From Campylobacter sp. (GTDB taxonomy: Bacteria; Campylobacterota; Campylobacteria; Campylobacterales; Campylobacteraceae), in the NCBI RefSeq assembly GCF_019423325.1, contig NZ_JAHZBQ010000001.1, positions 682,001-746,000 on the forward strand: a stretch of DNA of 64,000 bases, in the 5' to 3' direction. A model generated the notes under the pieces. The model was not told where the DNA came from, ran no database searches, and saw only the letters and a program-made list of their open reading frames with translations. Position numbers and translations under genes: made by a program. Below, one piece after another: positions 33,934-42,344 of this stretch; position 1 is the first letter of the stretch, and the number at the start of each line of letters is the position of its first letter.

Positions 33934-35655
33934 TTGAACGGCTTTAAAACTTTACTATCGCGCTTTAAGCCCTATTTTAGGGATTATAAGCCGCAGTTTG
34001 CATTGGCGATTTTGGGTATGGTGATGACGAGCGTGGCGACTGCTGCGAGCGCGAAGCTGGTCGAGCCCGTTTTAAATAAAATTTTCGTCGAAAAAAACGA
34101 GCCGTATCTCTACACGCTTCCGATCGCGATCATCGTGGTTTTTGCGATGAAAAGCGGCGGCGCATTTATGCAAAACTACTTCACCGCCTTCATCGGTCAA
34201 GACACGGTGCGCCGCTTCCGCGATAGGCTCGTCGCGAGCCTCGTGCGGCTGGACGTGGATTTTTTCAACCGCTTCCGCACGGGCGAGCTCATCAGCCGCA
34301 CGATCAACGACATCGAGCGTATCCGCGTCGTGGTTTCAAACATGATCCCCGATTTTTTCACGCAGATCATTACGATTTTGGGGCTTTTGGGCGTCGTGAT
34401 CTATCAGAGTCCAAAGCTCTCGTTTTTCGCGCTCGTGGTCTTTCCGTGCGCGATATATCCGCTCTCGCGCCTTGCAAAGCGGATGAAAAAAATTTCGCGT
34501 GAGTCTCAAGAGAAAACCTCCGATATCTCCTCGGCGCTCAGTCAAATTTACTCCAACATCGAAATCGTCAAGGCAAGTAACGCCGAGAGCTTTGAAGTGG
34601 AGAAATTTAACGCCGAAAACAAGAAATTTTTCGGTCTAAATTTAAAGGCGGTCGTAACGACGTGCCTGGTAAGCCCGATCATGGAGATGCTAGGCGCAGT
34701 GGGCATCGCCGTAGTGATCATCGTCGGAGGGCAGGAGGTCATCGCGGGCCAGATGAGCATCGGCAGCTTTTTCAGCTTCCTTACGGCGCTTTTTATGGTC
34801 TATACGCCGATAAAAAAGGTCTCATCGCTCTACAACAACATGCAAGACGCCATCGCAGCGAGCGAGCGGACGTTTGAACTCATAGACTTGGAGCCTACGA
34901 TCGTCGGAGGCGGCAAGCAGATGGGCGAGATCGGCTCGGTGAGCTTTTGCGACGTGTCGTTAAATTACGGCGACAAGGCGGCGCTGAAAGATATAAGCTT
35001 CAGTGTCAAAAAGGGTGAAATTTTAGCGCTCGTCGGAAACAGCGGCGGCGGCAAAAGCTCGGTCGTGAACCTGCTGATGCGCTTTTACGACGCAAGCAGC
35101 GGCAAAATTTTATTCAACGGCAACGACGAGATCGGCGAGTTTAGCATCCCTAGCCTGCGCGAAAACATCGGCCTCGTAAGCCAGCGCGTATATATTTTCA
35201 ACGATACGATCGCGCAAAACGTAAGCTACGGCGCGGAATTTAACGAGCAGCGCGTCATAGAAGCGCTCAAACTAGCCAACGCCTATGAGTTCGTAAGCTC
35301 GATGAAGGATGGAATTTACACCGTGCTTAGCGAGTTCGGCGCAAATCTTAGCGGCGGACAGCGCCAGCGTATCGCCATCGCGCGCGCGCTGTATAAGGAC
35401 CCGCAAATTTTAATATTCGACGAGGCGACTTCGGCGCTGGATAACGCGAGCGAAAAGGAGATCTCAAACGTCATCGAAAAGATCAAACAAAGCAAAATCG
35501 TCTTTGTAATCGCCCACCGCCTATCCACGATCGAGCGCGCCGATAATATCGCCGTGATGAAAAACGGCCGCATCCTCGCTATCGGCACCGACGCAAAGCT
35601 GACGGGAGAGTGCGAGGAGTATCGCAGCCTAAAGGGGATCATGCAAAACGGCTAG
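33934..35655 (+). CDS. MsbA-like ABC exporter (fused membrane and ATPase domains)
   Basis: A 573-residue type IV ABC half-transporter: six membrane segments (about 15-300), then an ATPase domain with Walker A GNSGGGKSS, signature LSGGQRQRIAIARAL and Walker B ILIFDEATSALD. The overall form and an RTGELISRTINDIERIR coupling region match the MsbA lipid A/LOS flippase family, and the gene follows cysS as in other Campylobacter from memory. The start is a TTG with AAAAGGAT upstream. An alternative is a multidrug or peptide exporter; MsbA is the better guess because no other candidate is nearby. Confidence 0.83.
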   Translation: MNGFKTLLSRFKPYFRDYKPQFALAILGMVMTSVATAASAKLVEPVLNKIFVEKNEPYLYTLPIAIIVVFAMKSGGAFMQNYFTAFIGQDTVRRFRDRLVASLVRLDVDFFNRFRTGELISRTINDIERIRVVVSNMIPDFFTQIITILGLLGVVIYQSPKLSFFALVVFPCAIYPLSRLAKRMKKISRESQEKTSDISSALSQIYSNIEIVKASNAESFEVEKFNAENKKFFGLNLKAVVTTCLVSPIMEMLGAVGIAVVIIVGGQEVIAGQMSIGSFFSFLTALFMVYTPIKKVSSLYNNMQDAIAASERTFELIDLEPTIVGGGKQMGEIGSVSFCDVSLNYGDKAALKDISFSVKKGEILALVGNSGGGKSSVVNLLMRFYDASSGKILFNGNDEIGEFSIPSLRENIGLVSQRVYIFNDTIAQNVSYGAEFNEQRVIEALKLANAYEFVSSMKDGIYTVLSEFGANLSGGQRQRIAIARALYKDPQILIFDEATSALDNASEKEISNVIEKIKQSKIVFVIAHRLSTIERADNIAVMKNGRILAIGTDAKLTGECEEYRSLKGIMQNG

Positions 35656-36164
35656 AATTTTAAATTCTGCCCCTTTTGCGCCCCGGTTTTGCTCTATGAA
35701 ATTTTAAAATTTTATCTTTGAAGCAAGCCGCATAAATTTATCCGCAAAGACCAAGGCTCTGCTATGAAATTTAACTGCGCGGATCGCGGTTTTGGCTGCA
35801 GTGCTTTTTAATAAAGCTCGTCTCTTTTGTGCGACGAGGCACGACTGCTAGAGCTTTAACGTTTGGATCAAAATTTTATCTTAAAATTCAGAGCTTCGTT
35901 GCGGGCTCGCCTCTAAATTTAAACGCTCGCGCCGTTTTAAACCGCTGCGGTAAAATTTTATCGCACGCTGGGCTTTTCAGCGCGTTACCTGCACCTGATC
36001 TTCGGCATCTGCGATAAAATTTTAGCTTTATTTTCCTTTATAAATTTTCGCATCTTTTTAAAATCCCCATCCGAATCGAAATTTTTCAAATATTTTTATA
36101 TAAAAACCGAGCTTTAATCAATAAAAGGCTACAATACGCCAAATTTAATTCCAAGGGAAAGTCA
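35656..36164. other. Gene-free spacer
   Basis: 509 bp without a credible gene, with many AAATTT-type hexamers. A plausible -10, TACAAT, lies at 36130-36135 before the MFS gene. Confidence 0.55.
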
Positions 36165-37316
36165 TTGTTTGAATCTATGCGCGCGGCACGCTCGCTAAGC
36201 CCCCTATTTCTGGGGATTTTCTTTATGTTTATCGGCGACGCGCTAGTCATCGCAAGCGCGGGCATCATGCTAAAAGAATCCGGCCACAGCGAGCTTGAGA
36301 TCGGAGCGATTTCTGCATTTTTCTTTTTAGGTGCGATCTTTAGCGGCTTTTTCGTGCCTTCGATAATCGGCGCGCTCTCGTACGTGCGGGCATACGCGGT
36401 CTTTACGGCGCTTTTCGGAATTGCTGCAATGCTGCACGATCTAGGCTCAAACCTCGTGTATTGGGCGATTTTGCGCTTTATTTTGGGCTTTTGCTACTAC
36501 GCGCTTTTGATGATAATCGAAAGCTGGATAAACTCAAAGATCACAAACTCCATCCGCTCCCGCGTGCTGGCGATCTACGAAGCGGTTTTTTACGGCGCGT
36601 TTGCGATAGGAGTTATAATTTTAGCGCTAAATTTCGGAACGATGAAGGTCTTCGTGCTAAGCGCATTTTTCATCATCCTAGCGCTGCTGCCGGTAAATTT
36701 AATTCGCTTCAACCCTCCCAGAGTTCCCGCTCGCATGCGCATCTCGATGCCGCAAATTTCGATCGTGCCGCCTCTTGCGTTTGCGACGGTGGTTTGCGCG
36801 GGCATTTTGATTAACGGCTTTTTTTCGATGGCGAGCGTTTTCGTGCTAAGCGCGGGGCTTGGAGTGGGCTCGGTGGGCGCATTTATGGGATCGGCGATGG
36901 TCGGAGGCTTCCTATCGCAGCTCGTCTGCGGCGTAATCTCAGATAAATTCGGCCGCAAACGCGCCATAATGATAGTTTGCGCCGTAGGTCTTGCTTCCTG
37001 CGCGGCGCTATTTTTTGCTAAAAGCTTCATCCTAACGTGCGCACTTGCGTTACTGCTGGGATTTGGCGCCTTTCCTTTGTATTCGCTCGCCATCGCGCGC
37101 GCAAACGACTCCATCACCGGCGAGGGCGCCTCGCGCGTGCAAATTTCAGCGGCGATGCTCTTTATCTATTCAAGCGCGTCGCTCTGCTCCCCTTTGATCA
37201 TCGGCGCGATGATGAAATTCTTAGGCGCAAACGGCTTTATCTGGGTGTTTTTCGCGGCGATGAGCTTTTTATTTATATTTGCTATCTTCCGCCCCGAGAT
37301 CGCGCCGAAAAGATAG
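36165..37316 (+). CDS. MFS transporter
   Basis: A 383-residue inner-membrane transporter with about 12 membrane segments. MFS features are SYVRAYAVFTALFGIAAML, a motif A-like loop GVISDKFGRKRAIMI between the two halves, and LGFGAFPLYSLAIARAND late in the second half. The form is like YfkF/UMF or sugar-efflux-type MFS with short termini. The start is a TTG with AAGGGAA upstream; an ATG three codons later is possible. It converges on another MFS gene only 10 bp away. Substrate unknown. Confidence 0.85.
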   Translation: MFESMRAARSLSPLFLGIFFMFIGDALVIASAGIMLKESGHSELEIGAISAFFFLGAIFSGFFVPSIIGALSYVRAYAVFTALFGIAAMLHDLGSNLVYWAILRFILGFCYYALLMIIESWINSKITNSIRSRVLAIYEAVFYGAFAIGVIILALNFGTMKVFVLSAFFIILALLPVNLIRFNPPRVPARMRISMPQISIVPPLAFATVVCAGILINGFFSMASVFVLSAGLGVGSVGAFMGSAMVGGFLSQLVCGVISDKFGRKRAIMIVCAVGLASCAALFFAKSFILTCALALLLGFGAFPLYSLAIARANDSITGEGASRVQISAAMLFIYSSASLCSPLIIGAMMKFLGANGFIWVFFAAMSFLFIFAIFRPEIAPKR

Positions 37317-37326
37317 CGACCGGGGT

Positions 37327-38517
37327 TTAAATTTTTTCGTAGATCAAAAATTTATAATAAAACGCCGCGATTGCGAACATAAAGCCCATGCCGAAGGTGA
37401 TTTGCGAAAGCGAAAATCCAAGCTCGAAAAAAAATCCGATCGCAGCCGACACGAGCGTCGCGACGATGAAATACGCCATGTCGTTGTAAGCGATGACGCG
37501 CCCGAAAAACTCCCTATCGACGTGGCTTTGCAGCTGCGTAAAAGAATACGACCACACCGTCGTGATGAAAAATCCCGCCGCGATCATGCCCGCAAACGAA
37601 AGCCAGTAGTTAAACTCCAGCACCGCCCACAGCGCGATGCCCGCAAACTGCCCCAGCAATAGCCAAAAAAAGGTGTGTTTATTCACGATCTTGCTTAGCC
37701 ATATCTGCCCGAAAAATGCAGCCGCCGAGCGCGACATATTCATAAGCCCGATGACTAGCGAGGCGCTTAAAATTTCTTTGTAGCGGTATTTCGCAAGAAG
37801 CGCGATTAGATTGTCGTAGGTGGTGACGGCGACGAAGGCGTGAAGGACGATGAGATGCACCACCAAAGGATGCGAGCGCAGGTAAGAAAAGCCCTCCTTT
37901 AGCATCTTAAACACCGGCTCACGCGCGTTTCTTGCGAGGTCTTTAAAATTTAGCCGTAGCAGGATGAAAAATGCAAAAACATATAAGCAAAAATCCAAAA
38001 TAAAAGCCGCTCGCACGCCGAAATAGTGGATAAAAACGCCCGCGCTCGCCATTCCGAAGGTATATGTGATCGTCCAGATAATGCCCGTCATCTCGTTAGC
38101 AAGCTTGAGATAGGAGCGGCTTAGAAATTTCGGCAGCGTGGAGGATTCGGTCTGAAAAAACAGCGTGCCCGCGACGCTGCGCACGACCACGATCAGAAGC
38201 AGCAGCCACAGATAATCCAAACTATCGATAAAAATCAGCATGAAAATACTGATCATTTCGGTTATGAACATCGCCGTCATCAGCGGCTTTGGTTGAAATT
38301 TATCCACGATGATGCCGTTAATGGGGGCTAAAAAAACGTTCGGCACGAACGAAACGACGCCCACCGCCGTAATCGCCCATACCGGCGCGCCAAGCTCAAT
38401 CAGCAGCGTAGCGACCCCAACCACAGAAAACCACAAGCCGAACATACATATAAAACCTGCCGAAAAGAGCAGGCGGTAGTTGCGTGAATGTCGAAGCAGC
38501 ACGATGTATCTGATCAT
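37327..38517 (-). CDS. MFS transporter (enterobactin-exporter-like)
   Basis: A 396-residue MFS protein with about 12 membrane segments. The N-terminal RNYRLLFSAGFICMFGLWFS and the INGIIVDKFQPKP loop are typical of the MFS_3 (EntS/macrolide-efflux-like) group. It ends 10 bp from the convergent MFS gene; the two are not closely related copies. It diverges from the SPFH gene, with 116 bp between starts. Substrate unknown. Confidence 0.84.
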   Translation of the reverse strand: MIRYIVLLRHSRNYRLLFSAGFICMFGLWFSVVGVATLLIELGAPVWAITAVGVVSFVPNVFLAPINGIIVDKFQPKPLMTAMFITEMISIFMLIFIDSLDYLWLLLLIVVVRSVAGTLFFQTESSTLPKFLSRSYLKLANEMTGIIWTITYTFGMASAGVFIHYFGVRAAFILDFCLYVFAFFILLRLNFKDLARNAREPVFKMLKEGFSYLRSHPLVVHLIVLHAFVAVTTYDNLIALLAKYRYKEILSASLVIGLMNMSRSAAAFFGQIWLSKIVNKHTFFWLLLGQFAGIALWAVLEFNYWLSFAGMIAAGFFITTVWSYSFTQLQSHVDREFFGRVIAYNDMAYFIVATLVSAAIGFFFELGFSLSQITFGMGFMFAIAAFYYKFLIYEKI

Positions 38518-38601
38518 AAAATTTTATCCCGTATTTAATATAAAAAATCTAGCGAAATTGTATCACGACGCGCCTTAAAAGCCAAAATAAGCTAAAAATG
38601 C

Positions 38602-38607
38602 TATAAT
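38602..38607 (+). promoter_or_regulatory. Extended -10 (TGCTATAAT) of the SPFH-nfeD unit
   Basis: TATAAT preceded by TGC lies 27 bases before the ATG at 38634, with AGGAG at 38624-38628. The position rules out the upstream TTG at 38607 as the start. Confidence 0.65.
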
Positions 38608-38633
38608 TGCGAAATTTTAATTCAGGAGTGAAA

Positions 38634-39554
38634 ATGGAAGGGTTCGTAACTACGGTAATAGTATTTTGCGTCCTCATCGCGGCAATTCTAAAGATGGGGG
38701 TCAAGATCGTCTCACAATCGGAAATTTTAATCATCGAGCGGCTGGGTCGCTTTCATAAGGTGCTTGACGGCGGCTTTCACATCATCGTGCCGTTTTTTGA
38801 CGCGGTGCGCGCTAAGATGAGCGTGCGCGAGCAGCTGGTGGACATCAGCAAGCAGCAAGTCATCACCAAAGATAACGTCAACATAAGCGTCGATGGTATC
38901 GTATTCTTAAAAGTCATCGACGGCAAGATGGCGCTTTACAATGTCGAGGATTATCGCCGCGCGATTTCAAATTTAGCGATGACGACGCTACGTAGCGCGA
39001 TCGGCGAGATGAGCCTAGATAGCACGCTTAGCTCGCGCGATCAGCTAAATTCCAAACTGCAAATTGCTCTGGGCGACGCTGCGGACAACTGGGGCGTAAA
39101 GATCATGCGCGTGGAGATTTCCGAAATTTCGGTACCGCACGGCATCGAAGAGGCGATGAATATGCAGATGAAGGCAGAGCGCGAAAAGCGCGCGATCGAG
39201 CTTAAAGCCGAGGCGGAAAAAGCAGCCCTCATCCGAAACGCCGAGGCGCTAAAGCAGGAGAAGGTGCTTGAAGCCGAGGCGATCGAGCGTATGGCGGATG
39301 CTAAAAAATATGAGCAGATCGCGCTCGCGCAAGGTCAAAAAGACGCAATGGACAGTATAAATTTAGCGATGAGTGCTTCCAGCTTTGCGGCGGAATACCT
39401 GCTCGCGCAGGGTCGCGTAAACGCCTTTAGCGAGCTGTCTAAAAACCCTAGCAAGGATAAAATTTTGATCCCTTACGAAACGAGTGAGCTTATCGGCTCT
39501 CTTAGCGTGCTTAAAGAATTCCTCAGTAAAAACGGCGCGAAGGATGCTAAATGA
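38634..39554 (+). CDS. SPFH/Band 7 (stomatin/QmcA-like) membrane protein
   Basis: A 306-residue protein with one N-terminal membrane helix (TTVIVFCVLIAAILKM), then an SPFH domain starting SEILIIERLGRFHKVLDGG and a coiled tail rich in KAEAEKAALIRNAEA repeats. SPFH proteins form large ring-shaped membrane scaffolds. The next gene encodes the usual NfeD partner, whose start overlaps this stop (ATGA). The ATG at 38634 has a good ribosome site and lies correctly behind the -10 box. Confidence 0.92.
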   Translation: MEGFVTTVIVFCVLIAAILKMGVKIVSQSEILIIERLGRFHKVLDGGFHIIVPFFDAVRAKMSVREQLVDISKQQVITKDNVNISVDGIVFLKVIDGKMALYNVEDYRRAISNLAMTTLRSAIGEMSLDSTLSSRDQLNSKLQIALGDAADNWGVKIMRVEISEISVPHGIEEAMNMQMKAEREKRAIELKAEAEKAALIRNAEALKQEKVLEAEAIERMADAKKYEQIALAQGQKDAMDSINLAMSASSFAAEYLLAQGRVNAFSELSKNPSKDKILIPYETSELIGSLSVLKEFLSKNGAKDAK

Positions 39555-40135
39555 ACGCGCTGATTTTTATCATAATCGGCGTTATTTTGGCGATCGTCGA
39601 GCTTTTGGTGATGGATTTTACCTTTATATTTTTCAGCGCCGGATTTTTCATCACGGGGCTTTTGAGCTTCGGTTTTCATCTTGATTGGGACGTACAAATT
39701 CTGCTTTCGTTCGTGCTTTCTTTCGTGCTTCTGATCGCATTTAAAAGGCCGCTAAAATCGCGCTTTTTCAAGCCCGAAGAGAAGCATAAGGATAATTTTT
39801 TAGACGAAAGCGGCACCGGCACCGTCAAAAACGGCATGGTCTATTTCAAAGGCACGTTTTGGAAAAGCGATGAAATTTCGGATCTTAACGAGGGCGACCG
39901 AGTAGAAATTTTAGGCGTAAAAAACGGCCAGATCGTGATTAAAAAAGATAGCAGTCGAAATTCTAGCGGCGCAGACGGCGTAAATTTAAATAACGGTGAC
40001 GCAAATTTAAGCGGCGCGGACAGCACGAGTGCCGACGATAAAAATTCTAACGCCGCCGCAAGCAAAAGCGCGCAAAGCTCTGACGCTAAACAAGAAGCGC
40101 CCGAAGATCCGAAAGAGGCGCAGAGTGAGCGCTAA
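39551..40135 (+). CDS. NfeD-family membrane protein with a low-complexity tail
   Basis: A 194-residue partner of SPFH proteins. Three or four membrane segments (about 1-65) are followed by an OB-fold (GTGTVKNGMVYFKGTFWKS, then LNEGDRVEILGVKNGQIVI). Residues about 135-194 form a Ser-, Ala-, Asn- and Asp-rich tail (NSSGADGVNLNNGDANLSGAD), whose DNA carries AAATTT and AAATTC hexamers like the insertions in other genes here. The start overlaps the SPFH stop, and the last 11 bp overlap the mntA-like gene, so all are translationally linked. Confidence 0.9.
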   Translation: MNALIFIIIGVILAIVELLVMDFTFIFFSAGFFITGLLSFGFHLDWDVQILLSFVLSFVLLIAFKRPLKSRFFKPEEKHKDNFLDESGTGTVKNGMVYFKGTFWKSDEISDLNEGDRVEILGVKNGQIVIKKDSSRNSSGADGVNLNNGDANLSGADSTSADDKNSNAAASKSAQSSDAKQEAPEDPKEAQSER

Positions 40136-40475
40136 AACCGCACCAAAAAAAGCGATCAACAGCAAAGATGAAATTTTAAAATTTTTATCGTCGCAAAAAA
40201 AGAGGCTTTTTGCAGTTGGCGTTACCGAGCTAGGGCTTTTCGGCAGCTATGCCAAGGGTAGCGCCGACGCGTTTTCAGACATCGATATCGCGATCGAAAC
40301 CGATGGGGCAAAAATGGTAGAAAATTTAGGAAACCCATTTTCGGCGTTGGTTTTTTTAGACGATTTTAAAAAAAAGCTATCCTGCAAATTTAATGTTAAT
40401 GTCGATCTGTGCGATACTACCTCTTTAAGTCGCGAAGAAAAAATGAAGCTGCTGCAAGGAGCGATTTATGTTTGA
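40125..40475 (+). CDS. mntA: MntA-type nucleotidyltransferase antitoxin
   Basis: A 116-residue minimal nucleotidyltransferase. The active-site motif GSX10DXD is exact: Gly40-Ser41 in LFGSYAKGS and Asp52-Ile-Asp54 in FSDIDIAIE. In the type VII toxin-antitoxin system, MntA neutralises the HEPN toxin HepT by adding AMP to its tyrosine. I start it at the GTG at 40125 (AAAGAGG upstream), which overlaps nfeD by 11 bp; a longer upstream frame would lie inside nfeD. It overlaps the hepT-like gene by 8 bp. Confidence 0.88.
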   Translation: MSAKTAPKKAINSKDEILKFLSSQKKRLFAVGVTELGLFGSYAKGSADAFSDIDIAIETDGAKMVENLGNPFSALVFLDDFKKKLSCKFNVNVDLCDTTSLSREEKMKLLQGAIYV

Positions 40476-40842
40476 AAGATCAAGCGTCGAGCGATTAAAA
40501 AAGATATCTGATAAAATTTCATCCATCCTAAAAAAATGCGAGGGCGGCGTAGCGCAGGCTCTTGCCGATGAGGACGTTTTGCAACCCGCGATAATGATGC
40601 AATTCATCAATATCCACGCCCTGCTAAAAGGGCTGCAAGAAAGCAACGATTTGCAGGCTTTGGCGATCTTTAGCAAAGATGAAATAAGAGCTATCAACGC
40701 CACTAGAAATATCGCTTCGCACGAATACGAACGGCTAAATTTTGAGCTGATAGAGATAGCTATCAAGGACTATCTGCCAACGCTAAATCAAAAAATCACC
40801 AGCGCACTAAAACCGTATCGCAAAGGCAAATCGGAAGGATAA
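40468..40842 (+). CDS. hepT: HepT-type HEPN ribonuclease toxin
   Basis: A 124-residue all-helical HEPN protein. Residues 80-87 (RNIASHEY) form the toxin motif RX4HXY exactly: Arg80 and His85 would be the RNase catalytic pair, and Tyr87 is the residue that MntA adenylylates. The gene overlaps mntA by 8 bp, the classical order for the pair. With an intact RX4HXY it should be catalytically competent. It is followed after two bases by mqnC, so the toxin-antitoxin pair is embedded in a housekeeping transcript. Confidence 0.88.
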   Translation: MFERSSVERLKKISDKISSILKKCEGGVAQALADEDVLQPAIMMQFINIHALLKGLQESNDLQALAIFSKDEIRAINATRNIASHEYERLNFELIEIAIKDYLPTLNQKITSALKPYRKGKSEG

Positions 40843-40844
40843 AT

Positions 40845-41894
40845 TTGAAAAGACTAAGTATAGATGAAGCCCTAAATTTAATTGAGCATGCCGATCTAAA
40901 CGAGCTTGGGCGCGCGGCGTTTGCGCGCAAGCGCGAGTTGCACCCGGACCGCGTCACGACCTTCATCATCGATCGAAACATAAACTACACCAACGCCTGT
41001 ATGGTGGATTGCAAATTTTGCGCATTTTACCGCCACGCAAGCGACGCGGATGCCTATGTGCTTAGCTTTGAGCAGATTAGCGAAAAGATCGAGGAGCTAA
41101 TCGCCGTGGGCGGCACGCAAATTTTATTTCAAGGCGGCGTCCATCCGAAGCTGAAAATCGAATGGTACGAGGATCTGGTGGAGTTCATCCGCAAAAATTA
41201 CCCGAGCGTCACGATCCACGGCTTCTCGGCGATCGAGATCGATTATATCGCGCGCCTTAGCGGCATCAGCACGCTCGAAGTACTTCGCAGGCTGCAAGCT
41301 AAGGGGCTTTACTCGATGCCGGGAGCCGGAGCCGAAATTTTAAGCGACCGCGTGCGAGACCTCGTAGCGCCGCGCAAAAGCGACAGCGCCACGTGGCTTA
41401 GAGTGCACGAGGAGGCACACGGCATCGGTATGAAAACGACCGCCACGATGATGTTCGGCACGCTGGAAAGCACGCGCGAGATCGTAGAGCACTGGGATAA
41501 GATCCGCGAGCTGCAAGACCGCACGGGCGGCTTTCGAGCGTTCATTTTATGGAGCTTTCAGGGGCAGAACACCCGCCTTTTGCGTGAGCATCCCGAAATC
41601 AAAAAGCAAAGCCCGAACCGCTACCTGCGCCTGCTCGCCGTCTCGCGGCTATTTCTGGATAATTTCAAAAACATCCAAAGCAGCTGGGTCACGCAGGGTA
41701 GCTACATCGGACAGTTGGCGCTGAAATTCGGCGCGAACGATCTTGGAAGCACGATGATGGAGGAAAACGTCGTAAAGGCCGCGGGCGCGAGCTTTCGGAT
41801 GAGCAAGGACGAGATGATAGCGCTGATCCGCGACGTAGGCGAAATACCCGCCAAGCGCAACACCAACTACGATATTTTGGAGACTTACGCTTAG
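40845..41894 (+). CDS. mqnC: Cyclic dehypoxanthinyl futalosine synthase
   Basis: A radical SAM enzyme of the futalosine menaquinone pathway, converting dehypoxanthine futalosine to its cyclic form in the cytoplasm. The 349-residue protein has the cluster motif CMVDCKFC (Cys52, 56, 59), followed by a typical barrel with IHGFSAIEIDYIAR. The start is a TTG two bases after the hepT stop, with GGAAGGAT upstream. Menaquinone made here would serve the quinol-dependent periplasmic reductases at 58.9-61.6 kb. Confidence 0.95.
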   Translation: MKRLSIDEALNLIEHADLNELGRAAFARKRELHPDRVTTFIIDRNINYTNACMVDCKFCAFYRHASDADAYVLSFEQISEKIEELIAVGGTQILFQGGVHPKLKIEWYEDLVEFIRKNYPSVTIHGFSAIEIDYIARLSGISTLEVLRRLQAKGLYSMPGAGAEILSDRVRDLVAPRKSDSATWLRVHEEAHGIGMKTTATMMFGTLESTREIVEHWDKIRELQDRTGGFRAFILWSFQGQNTRLLREHPEIKKQSPNRYLRLLAVSRLFLDNFKNIQSSWVTQGSYIGQLALKFGANDLGSTMMEENVVKAAGASFRMSKDEMIALIRDVGEIPAKRNTNYDILETYA

Positions 41895-42344
41895 GGCGTG
41901 AGCTTTTGCGTGTTTGCAGCAGGAATTTTGTTCGCTTGCGGCTAGAATTTAGCGGTAGAATTTTGTCTTAAAACAGATAGCGAATTTTCGTGATCGTGAG
42001 CGTGGAATTTCGCGGCAGGATTTAAAATTTTGATATCGGTACGGGTTCAAATTTACGGATGCAAGTGAAATTTATGTAATAAAATTTCATTCCGCTATGG
42101 AATTTCGCCTTAAAATTTTTTGGACGCGAAATTCCGTGTCGCGGCGTTTTGGGCGCTGAAATTTTACAAAACGTGCGGCGCGATTAAATTTTAAAATTTT
42201 AAGCAGGACGGGCAAAACTGCCTTGGCGCGAAATTTCAAAAACTATCCCGGTGCAAATTTAAAAGCGGCGCGTTTAGCTGCGTCAAAATTTTAAAATCGC
42301 GCCCGAAAGAACGATGAAATTTAAAAATTTTATAAAGGAAAACG
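41895..42344. repeat. Spacer packed with RAATTY hexamers
   Basis: 450 bp with no gene. AAATTT, GAATTT and AAATTC hexamers occur about every 20-25 bp, for example through 41921-42120, in a drifting context like GGTAGAATTTTGTC. This texture is the same as the repeated coding DNA at the 3' end of pbpC. Confidence 0.65.
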
